Shown here: positions 13,947-19,088 of the stretch, in pieces
Layout of the letters: each line of letters begins with the position of its first letter
Position numbering within the stretch: the first letter of the stretch is position 1
From: Burkholderiales bacterium
GTDB taxonomy: Bacteria; Pseudomonadota; Gammaproteobacteria; Burkholderiales; Thiobacillaceae
Assembly: GCA_005793645.1 (NCBI GenBank)
Contig: SXRG01000011.1
Coordinates: forward strand, 1 to 20,706
DNA: 20,706 nt
Direction of reading: 5' to 3'
Made by a program: the position numbers and the translations under genes
Notes under the pieces: generated by a model
Database searches by the model: none
What the model was told of the DNA's origin: nothing
Seen by the model: the letters and a program-made list of their open reading frames with translations, nothing else

Positions 13947-14894
13947 AAAGCCCCGGCTACGCTTCAGATGCCGTTCACCGATGCGGATCTCCGGATGCGC
14001 ATCCGGCGCAGCGAGGGCCTGCCTCAGCAGATCATCGAGACGAGCGCGGTCAATGAATACACCGGATCGGGCCAGCCAGCCACGCAACAGGTTGCGCGCC
14101 CGCGCCGGCGTCAGGGCCACGAGCCGAGCACAAGACAAACCTCCGATGGCATCACATGCACCCTCGGCATCCTGCATCGCCAACGCATCAAGAAGCGTGG
14201 CATCTTCAGCCAATTGCTCCGCCGTGCGGGCGAGGATGGCATTAACCGCTGGGAAACGGGCCGCAAGGGCCGGCAAAATTGTGAGGCGCAGAAAATTGCG
14301 GGTATGGATGAGGTTGGCATTACTGGGATCGTCAATCCAACGCAGGGCCTGTGCCTCGGCATAGGCCCGGATTTCCGTACGCGGAATATCCAGAAAAGGG
14401 CGCCAAAGGGCGGGCCCCGCAGTGCTGGGCGTCACCGCCCGCATGGCGGAAAGGCCCCGCGTTCCGGCCCCACGCAGGAGTCGAAAGAGAAGCGTCTCGG
14501 CCTGGTCATCCCGATGTTGGGCCAACACAATGGCATCAACCTCTTGAACGGCAAAGACTTTCCGACGCGCGTCGCGAGCGGCAGCCTCAAGGCCCTTGTC
14601 GTCGGAGACGATCACCACCCGTTCGATCGTCAGGGGAACGGCCCGATCGGCGCACTGGGCCGCGCAATGCTCGGCCCAGGCATCGGCCTCCGGACGCAGG
14701 CCGTGATGGACATGGAGGGCGGTCAATTCAAAACCCAGCGGGGCACGCAAACCCGTCAGGCAATGCAACAAGACCGTGGAATCAAGCCCACCAGAAAAGG
14801 CCACACAAAGCCGCCACCTCCCCTGCGCCGTACGCTGATCGCGCCGAGCACGCAGAAACGCGGCCACATGCGTCGCAAGCCCGGCCCATTCCAT
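13932..14894 (-). CDS. tilS: tRNA(Ile)-lysidine synthase, C-terminally shortened
   Basis: Modifies C34 of tRNA-Ile(CAU) to lysidine so that it reads AUA, an essential step. The 320 residues contain the ATP-pyrophosphatase loop SGGLDS (34-39), LHVHHGLRPEAD, VLAQHRDDQAETLLFRLLRGAG and RPFLDIPRTEIRAYA, followed by WIDDPSNAN and RNFLRLTILPAL, all diagnostic. The chain stops after the first C-terminal domain (IRIGERHLKRSRGFLHWA, which corresponds to about residue 310-320 of the 432-residue E. coli enzyme), so the distal domain with its GGRKLKK-type motif is missing. Short forms such as Aquifex TilS are functional, so activity is plausible. The stop lies within a PilT-like remnant on the other strand, hinting at a rearrangement. 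The ATG overlaps the accA stop as TGATG. Confidence 0.93.
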   Translation of the reverse strand: MEWAGLATHVAAFLRARRDQRTAQGRWRLCVAFSGGLDSTVLLHCLTGLRAPLGFELTALHVHHGLRPEADAWAEHCAAQCADRAVPLTIERVVIVSDDKGLEAAARDARRKVFAVQEVDAIVLAQHRDDQAETLLFRLLRGAGTRGLSAMRAVTPSTAGPALWRPFLDIPRTEIRAYAEAQALRWIDDPSNANLIHTRNFLRLTILPALAARFPAVNAILARTAEQLAEDATLLDALAMQDAEGACDAIGGLSCARLVALTPARARNLLRGWLARSGVFIDRARLDDLLRQALAAPDAHPEIRIGERHLKRSRGFLHWA

Positions 14895-15859
14895 CAGGCG
14901 CGGCGCGTTTCCTTGAACTTACCGTAGCTCATCAGACGCTCGTAGCGACGGTTAAGCAATTGCGGCAGGGACAATTCGCTGACCAGATCCAGGGCCGCGC
15001 GCAAAGACTTGCGCAAGTTTTCCATGGCCAGATCAAGGTCACGATGCGCCCCGCCCAAAGGCTCGGGTACCACCTGATCAACCAAGCCCAGGGGCTTCAG
15101 TTTGAGCGCCGTGATACTCAGCGCATCTGCCGCAAGCGAGGCCTTGCCGGCATCCTTCCATAGGATCGAGGCGCAACCCTCCGGCGAGATGACCGAATAG
15201 GTGGCGTATTGCAGCATTTGCACCACATCACCTACACCAATGGCCAGCGCACCGCCGGAGCCACCCTCGCCCACCACGGTGCAGATAATGGGGGTTTTCA
15301 ATTCAGCCATGACATACAGGTTGCGCGCGATAGCCTCGGACTGGCCACTCTCCTCAGCGTCGATGCCGGGATAGGCGCCTGGTGTGTCAATGAAGGTCAA
15401 CACCGGAACCTGAAATTTTTCTGCCAGACGCATCAGGCGCAGGGCCTTGCGATAGCCATCCGGACGCGGCATGCCAAAATTACGGTATTGGCGCTCCTTG
15501 GTGTCGCGACCCTTCTGGTGGCCGATAATCATCACCGGCGCGCCCTCGAAACGGGCCATACCGCCGACGATCGCCGGATCGTCGGCATAGGCGCGATCTC
15601 CGTGCAACTCTTCGAACTCCGTGAACAGGGCTGCGATGATGTCCAGCGTGTACGGACGCTGCGCGTGGCGCGCCACCTGCGAGATCTGCCAAGCACTGAG
15701 CTTGCTGTAAATCGACTTGGATAAGGCCGCGCTCTTCTTGCGCAACTGCGCAACCTCGCCGGAGACATCCACACCACTCCCGATCATCTCGGTCAGCGAC
15801 TCAATCTTTGCATCCAGTTCGGCGATGGGCTGTTCAAAATCCAGATAAGTGGTTTTCAT
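14894..15859 (-). CDS. accA: Acetyl-CoA carboxylase carboxyltransferase subunit alpha
   Basis: With AccD forms the alpha2-beta2 carboxyltransferase that moves CO2 from carboxybiotin to acetyl-CoA, making malonyl-CoA for fatty-acid synthesis. The 321-residue protein begins TTYLDFEQPIAELDAKIESL and contains FTEFEELHGDRAYADDPAIVGG, IGHQKGRDTKER, FIDTPGAYPGIDAEE and GEGGSGGALAIGVGD, the oxyanion-hole region of the crotonase-like fold, then YSVISPEGCASILWKD. Length is normal. It starts 21 bp after slyD with only a weak ribosome binding site, and overlaps tilS as TGATG. The accA-tilS pairing is common in proteobacteria. Confidence 0.97.
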   Translation of the reverse strand: MKTTYLDFEQPIAELDAKIESLTEMIGSGVDVSGEVAQLRKKSAALSKSIYSKLSAWQISQVARHAQRPYTLDIIAALFTEFEELHGDRAYADDPAIVGGMARFEGAPVMIIGHQKGRDTKERQYRNFGMPRPDGYRKALRLMRLAEKFQVPVLTFIDTPGAYPGIDAEESGQSEAIARNLYVMAELKTPIICTVVGEGGSGGALAIGVGDVVQMLQYATYSVISPEGCASILWKDAGKASLAADALSITALKLKPLGLVDQVVPEPLGGAHRDLDLAMENLRKSLRAALDLVSELSLPQLLNRRYERLMSYGKFKETRRA

Positions 15860-15880
15860 GATACATCGGATCCCGCTTAA

Positions 15881-16372
15881 TTAATGATCGTTGTGGTGGC
15901 CGTCAGGACCATGAATATGACCATGAGCAACCTCTTCCGGAAGTGCCGCTCGCACCCCCATCACGCGACAACTCAGATGCAAGCGTTGCCCGGCCAATGG
16001 ATGGTTGCCATCCACCACCACCTTGTCGTCTGCAATATCCGTCACGGTAAAAACACCGAGATGCCCACTGTCGCCGACAGGGGCCTCAAACTGCATACCT
16101 ACCTCAACCTCGGCCGGGAACTCACTCAAGGCCTCAAGCCTCAGCAGGTCGGCATCATAGTCCCCAAACGCATCAACCGGTTCGAGAACAACATCCAACT
16201 CAGCCCCCATTCCTTGACCTTCCAGCATTGCCTCCACCTTAGGGAAGATGCCGTCGTAGCCGCCGTGCAAATATTCCACCGGCGTGTCGACCTCCGCCTC
16301 CTCCAGCAACGCGTCATCCATCGTCGCCAGACGATAAGACAGGGACACCACCGTATTCTGCGTAATCAACAT
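15881..16372 (-). CDS. slyD: FKBP-type peptidyl-prolyl isomerase, SlyD-like, with His-rich tail
   Basis: Cytosolic prolyl isomerase and chaperone; SlyD-type proteins also bind nickel and other divalent metals through a His-rich tail. The 163 residues have the FKBP halves VVSLSYRLATMDDALLEE and PVEYLHGGYDGIFPKVEAMLEGQGMG interrupted by the insert-in-flap domain (DAFGDYDADLLRLEALSEFP, then VDGNHPLAGQRLHLSCRVMGVR). The C-terminus is HGHIHGPDGHHNDH, seven His in 14 residues. The start is the ATG at 16370-16372, supported by AAGGAG; six further in-frame codons upstream lie inside bcp. It overlaps the bcp end by 7 bp, so it is coupled to it. The tail is shorter and poorer in Cys than that of E. coli SlyD. 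Confidence 0.93.
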   Translation of the reverse strand: MLITQNTVVSLSYRLATMDDALLEEAEVDTPVEYLHGGYDGIFPKVEAMLEGQGMGAELDVVLEPVDAFGDYDADLLRLEALSEFPAEVEVGMQFEAPVGDSGHLGVFTVTDIADDKVVVDGNHPLAGQRLHLSCRVMGVRAALPEEVAHGHIHGPDGHHNDH

Positions 16373-16836
16373 GGCAACTCCTTCACCCATTCCAATATTT
16401 CTTCAGCATGCCCCTTCGCGATGACACCATAAAGGGCGTAACGAATGACTCCATCCTTGTCGATCACGAAGGTGGACCGTTGCACGGACTCGCGCATGAC
16501 ACCGTCCACATCACGATTTTGCAACACCCCGTAGCGACGACAGACCTGGCTCTCGCGATCTGCCAAGAGTCGCACGGTGATGCCGTACTTATCGCGGAAT
16601 TCGCTATGACGGATGCAGTCGTCGCGCGACACGCCCAGCACCGTACAGCCGGCCTTAGAAAAATCCGCCTCGCGATCGCTAAACTCAATCGCCTCAGCCG
16701 TACAACCGGGCGTATTATCCCGTACATAGAAATACAGAACCACGAGAGATTGACCCCGATAATCGCCCAAACGCACCAGACTCATATCGGCATCCGGCAA
16801 CTCAAACTCTGGTGCGTGTTCGCCCACTTTCAACAT
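16366..16836 (-). CDS. bcp: Peroxiredoxin, Bcp/PrxQ family
   Basis: Thiol peroxidase reducing H2O2 and organic hydroperoxides in the cytosol. The 156 residues include VGEHAPEFELPD (4-15), the peroxidatic site DNTPGCT with C45, VLGVSRDD (66-73) and RSTFVIDKDGVIRYA (120-134). The resolving cysteine found at position 50 in E. coli is Ile here, and the alternative helix-3 site of XfPrxQ-type enzymes is Arg81. Other cysteines are C64, C74, C99 and C156, of which C74 lies on the same helix region. The usual YFYPKD reads YFYVRD. The ATG at 16834-16836 has GGAGAG upstream, and a perfect TATAAT sits at 16902-16907. It is the first gene of bcp-slyD-accA-tilS. Confidence 0.94.
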   Translation of the reverse strand: MLKVGEHAPEFELPDADMSLVRLGDYRGQSLVVLYFYVRDNTPGCTAEAIEFSDREADFSKAGCTVLGVSRDDCIRHSEFRDKYGITVRLLADRESQVCRRYGVLQNRDVDGVMRESVQRSTFVIDKDGVIRYALYGVIAKGHAEEILEWVKELPC

Positions 16837-16901
16837 CTAGATCTCTCCAAACCTAAATTCTTCATCCCGTTCTACGGGGCTCATCCTTCTTACTGGCACG
16901 C

Positions 16902-16907
16902 ATTATA
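16902..16907 (-). promoter_or_regulatory. -10 box (TATAAT) for the bcp-slyD-accA-tilS operon
   Basis: The minus strand reads CCCTATAATGCG, a perfect -10 hexamer, about 65 bases before the bcp start codon. The -35 region at 16-18 bp spacing (TGTTTT) is poor and falls inside the first codons of roxA. It is the only consensus-like -10 in the divergent gap and is the best candidate promoter for this cluster. Confidence 0.55.
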
Positions 16908-16918
16908 GGGCTCAACCC

Positions 16919-18076
16919 ATGTCCAAAACACAAACTTCACCCCTTGAGTTACCGCCTCTTAAGCGCTTACTGGGAGGTCTCACGCCCCGTGCATTTTTTC
17001 GCGACTACTGGCAAAAGAAGCCATTACTCGTTAAAAACGCCCTGCCAGGCGTGGAAAAGCTCATCTCGCCGGAGCGCCTACGCGCCTTTGCCGATCATGA
17101 AGACGGCGAAAGTCGGTTGGTGCAACGCCGCCGTGGCCACTGGTCACTGGACTTCGGCCCCTTCTCGAAGGCCGATCTGGCCGACCTGCCTAACAAAGAT
17201 TGGGCCTTGCTGGTGCAGGGCGTCAATCTCCTGGATCCGGGGGCTGACCGCCTGTTGAACCACTTCAATTTTGTCCCCTACGCGCGGCTCGACGATCTAA
17301 TGATCAGCCTCGCCCCCCCCGGCGGGGGTGTCGGCCCGCATTTTGACCCCTATGATGTCTTCCTCATCCAAGGCATTGGCCGTCGTCGTTGGGAAATTAG
17401 CACCCAAAAAGACCAAAGCCTGATCCCCAACGCCCCCCTGCGTATCCTGGCCGACTTCCAGCCCGAGCAATCCTGGGAGGTCGAACCCGGCGACCTGCTT
17501 TACCTGCCGCCACACTGCGCCCATAACGGCGTGGCCTTGAGCGAATGCATGACCTTGTCAGTCGGTTTCCGTTCACCCAGTGACCAGGAAATGACCATCC
17601 AGTTCCTCAATCACCTCATCGACAGCATCGATGCCCCCGGTCATTACAACGATCCCGATCTGACATCAACCCGCCACCCGGGCCAAATTCCAGATGCTAT
17701 GCTGAACAACATCGCACATCGGGTTGCCCGGACCCTAGCCCACTCTGATGGGGATCTCAAGGCCTCCATTTCCCGCTACCTCAGCGAACCCAAGCCCAAC
17801 ATCTTCTTCACCCCGCCCGCACGATGCCCTTCGCTCATCGCCTTCATGCAGAAAACCGCGCGGCAAGGCGTCCGGCTGCACCCCGGAAGCCGCCTTCTCT
17901 GGCACAAAAAAGATCTGTTTATCAATGGCGAACAGATCCGCCCCTGCCCGGCCGAATACCCAACTTTAGTGGCTCTGGCCGATCACCGCTCACTCGCCGG
18001 TGACGCCATCACTGGGACGACCATGCCCCGACTGCACGACTGGTTCTGCGCCGGCTGGCTGGAGTATCTCTCCTGA
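16919..18076 (+). CDS. roxA: Ribosomal protein uL16 arginine hydroxylase (cupin/JmjC-type, RoxA/YcfD)
   Basis: Fe(II)- and 2-oxoglutarate-dependent oxygenase; the E. coli homologue hydroxylates an arginine of ribosomal protein L16. The 385-residue protein has the entry segment RAFFRDYWQKKPLLVKNA (24-41), the double-stranded beta-helix with metal ligands H141 and D143 (GPHFDPYDVFLIQ) and H202 (PPHCAHNG), and a 2-oxoglutarate/fold region GRRRWEIS. MTLSVGFRSP (211-220) is also typical. A C-terminal helical and winged-helix part follows. It is the only plus-strand housekeeping gene here and is divergent from bcp across an 82-bp gap. The ATG lacks a clear ribosome binding site, and a TATAGG (16904-16909) lies only 9 bases before it. 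A run of eight C followed by a G-rich run (17313-17328) precedes the metal-binding motif. Confidence 0.93.
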   Translation: MSKTQTSPLELPPLKRLLGGLTPRAFFRDYWQKKPLLVKNALPGVEKLISPERLRAFADHEDGESRLVQRRRGHWSLDFGPFSKADLADLPNKDWALLVQGVNLLDPGADRLLNHFNFVPYARLDDLMISLAPPGGGVGPHFDPYDVFLIQGIGRRRWEISTQKDQSLIPNAPLRILADFQPEQSWEVEPGDLLYLPPHCAHNGVALSECMTLSVGFRSPSDQEMTIQFLNHLIDSIDAPGHYNDPDLTSTRHPGQIPDAMLNNIAHRVARTLAHSDGDLKASISRYLSEPKPNIFFTPPARCPSLIAFMQKTARQGVRLHPGSRLLWHKKDLFINGEQIRPCPAEYPTLVALADHRSLAGDAITGTTMPRLHDWFCAGWLEYLS

Positions 18077-18179
18077 TTTTCCAACGCCCCGTTCCGGCCG
18101 TTGGAGCCCATTGCAACCGGCCTTACAACCCTCTTACTCCTAACGCAAGAAAAAATTCATGCAAAACACTTGAATACCC
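18077..18179. other. Intergenic region after roxA
   Basis: About 100 bp before the lipoprotein promoter. It contains weak inverted repeats (CCAACG at 18081-18086 with CGTTGG at 18099-18104; GGCCG-TTG with CAA-C-CGGCC just downstream) but no following T run, so no convincing intrinsic terminator for roxA is seen. No gene was recognised. Confidence 0.5.
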
Positions 18180-18207
18180 TTGCAAAGCAAACCAGAAACG
18201 CTAAAAT
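18180..18207 (+). promoter_or_regulatory. Sigma-70-type promoter of the small lipoprotein gene
   Basis: TTGCAA (18180-18185) and TAAAAT (18202-18207) are separated by 16 bp and match the -35 and -10 consensus at four and five of six positions. Transcription would start near 18214, giving a leader of about 60 bases. This is the clearest promoter in the window. Confidence 0.6.
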
Positions 18208-18218
18208 CACGCCGTCAA

Positions 18219-18236
18219 GATCAGTGTGAACTGATC
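18219..18236 (+). promoter_or_regulatory. Leader hairpin with GTGA tetraloop
   Basis: GATCAGT (18219-18225), loop GTGA, ACTGATC (18230-18236) is a perfect 7-bp inverted repeat. The loop belongs to the stable GNRA class in RNA. It would lie within the first 10-25 bases of the lipoprotein mRNA. It may protect the 5' end from decay; as DNA it could instead be an operator. Confidence 0.5.
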
Positions 18237-18273
18237 GGACTTTACTTTAAAAACCCCGTAAGAAGGAATACTC

Positions 18274-18453
18274 ATGAAGATCTCTGCTCTGTTCGCCGCT
18301 CTCCTGCTGGCCCTGTCCTTGTCCGCTTGTGGCAAGAAGGAAGAAGCTGCTGCTCCGGCTGCTGCCCCCGCTGATGCCGCTGCTCCGGCTGCTGCCCCCG
18401 CTGATGCTGCTGCTCCGGCTGCTGCCCCGGCTGCTGCTCCCGCTGCCAAGTAA
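18274..18453 (+). CDS. Small Ala/Pro-repeat lipoprotein
   Basis: A 59-residue precursor: basic start MKIS, hydrophobic core LFAALLLALSLS, lipobox LSAC with Cys at 19, then GKKEE and a low-complexity Ala/Pro tail. After signal cleavage about 41 residues would remain, anchored by lipid to a membrane. The tail has three 30-bp repeats (18346-18435) encoding AAAPAAAPAD-type units. Alanine is coded mainly by GCT, unlike the GCC/GCG preference of neighbouring genes, which suggests high expression. AAGGA lies 8 bases before the ATG. The gene has its own promoter and a strong terminator, so it is monocistronic. Similar short Ala/Pro/Lys-rich lipoproteins of unknown function are common in proteobacteria. 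No function is assigned; a structural or spacer role at the outer membrane is a guess. Confidence 0.85.
   Translation: MKISALFAALLLALSLSACGKKEEAAAPAAAPADAAAPAAAPADAAAPAAAPAAAPAAK
18346..18435 (+). repeat. Three 30-bp in-frame tandem repeats
   Basis: Units at 18346-18375, 18376-18405 and 18406-18435 are nearly identical (the first two differ by one base), each encoding ten residues of Ala, Pro and Asp. A partial fourth unit follows. The repeats lie wholly inside the small lipoprotein gene and could change copy number by slippage without shifting the frame. Confidence 0.85.
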
Positions 18454-18470
18454 TATCGGCACACAGCAAT

Positions 18471-18498
18471 AAAAAACCGGCCTTCGGGCCGGTTTTTT
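18471..18498. terminator. Bidirectional intrinsic terminator
   Basis: Six A residues (18471-18476), CCGGCC, loop TTCG, GGCCGG and six T residues (18493-18498). The stem is perfect and the TTCG tetraloop is exceptionally stable in RNA. On the plus strand it ends the lipoprotein transcript 17 bases after the stop codon; on the minus strand it would end read-through from typA-thioredoxin, about 200 bases downstream of that operon. Confidence 0.93.
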
Positions 18499-18701
18499 CG
18501 TCTGCACCTTTCTCATTCGCCTCTTTTATCTGCCTCGTCTGCTATTTTGGAAATGAGGCATGAGTCTAATTGAACCTGATGTCATTCCTGCCCCCAGACT
18601 GACGCTGGAACCCGTTGGCGCAGGGTTTTGAAAACACGCAAGGGGCCACGCTTTTTACGCACCGGCAGTCAGATCTAATCTGGCCACCCTGCGGCTGAGG
18701 A
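18499..18701. other. Intergenic region between the lipoprotein terminator and the thioredoxin gene
   Basis: About 200 bp with no recognised gene. It holds weak inverted repeats (TGCCTC at 18531-18536 with GAGGCA at 18555-18560; CTAATC at 18675-18680 with GATTAG at 18700-18705) and a 23-residue plus-strand reading frame at 18560-18631 without a convincing ribosome binding site. On the minus strand it is the 3' untranslated region of the typA operon. Confidence 0.5.
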
Positions 18702-19088
18702 TTAGGCCGGAAGGTGTTCCTCGATGAACTGGCGCACAAAGGTCTCCGGTTTGGCGCTATGGAACCGCGCCACCTCGACCCCCTTGACGAACATTAGTAC
18801 TGTCGGGAAACCCCGGCAACCATAGCGGCCCGCCAACTTCATGTTTTCATCCTCGTCCGTCTCCACCTTGGCCAGACGCACCCGTCCTTCGTAGCCCGGG
18901 ACCACGCGTTGCAAGATCGGCGACAGGGCGTGGCAAGGGCCACACCAGTCGGCCCAAAAATCAACCAGCACGGCGTAGTTGTGTGAGGCCTCGATCACAT
19001 CACGCTCGAAATGCGTAAGATCTGTATCGAAAATCAGCGCATCTGTCACAGCACGCATGTGTGCATGATCGTGGTGCTGCAAAAACAT
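18702..19088 (-). CDS. Thioredoxin-family protein with CGPC active site
   Basis: A 128-residue cytosolic thioredoxin-like protein. The active site is WADWCGPC (45-52), preceded by a beta strand YAVLVDFWA, with the conserved cis-proline in GFPT (P95) and a KGVEVARF strand (102-109) after it. It carries an N-terminal extension of about 20 residues containing HHDHAH (5-10), a possible metal-binding run, and an extra cysteine C91 (GCRGFPT, where E. coli Trx1 has GIRGIPT). The ATG at 19086-19088 overlaps the typA stop as TGATG and has AGGGGG six bases upstream; a second Met at residue 11 has no such signal. It is probably a second thioredoxin rather than the main trxA, co-expressed with typA. Substrate unknown. 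Confidence 0.88.
   Translation of the reverse strand: MFLQHHDHAHMRAVTDALIFDTDLTHFERDVIEASHNYAVLVDFWADWCGPCHALSPILQRVVPGYEGRVRLAKVETDEDENMKLAGRYGCRGFPTVLMFVKGVEVARFHSAKPETFVRQFIEEHLPA

Noticed and set aside
18081..18104. Inverted repeat CCAACG...CGTTGG after roxA as a terminator
   Set aside because: The stem is short, the loop is 12 bases and no T run follows.
18207..18464. Three overlapping minus-strand frames opposite the small lipoprotein, Ala/Gly- or Ser/Gln-rich
   Set aside because: They arise from the 30-bp GCT-rich repeats read in other frames; the plus strand has signal peptide, lipobox, ribosome binding site, promoter and terminator.
18531..18560. Inverted repeat TGCCTC...GAGGCA with an A/T-rich 18-base loop
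   Set aside because: Six base pairs with a long loop is expected by chance, with no adjacent T run or promoter.
18560..18631. 23-residue plus-strand frame starting MSLIEPDVIPAPRLTLEPV
   Set aside because: The peptide looks protein-like, but only a GAGG one base from the ATG precedes it, no promoter is clear and no family was recognised; it could be a gene remnant but cannot be supported.
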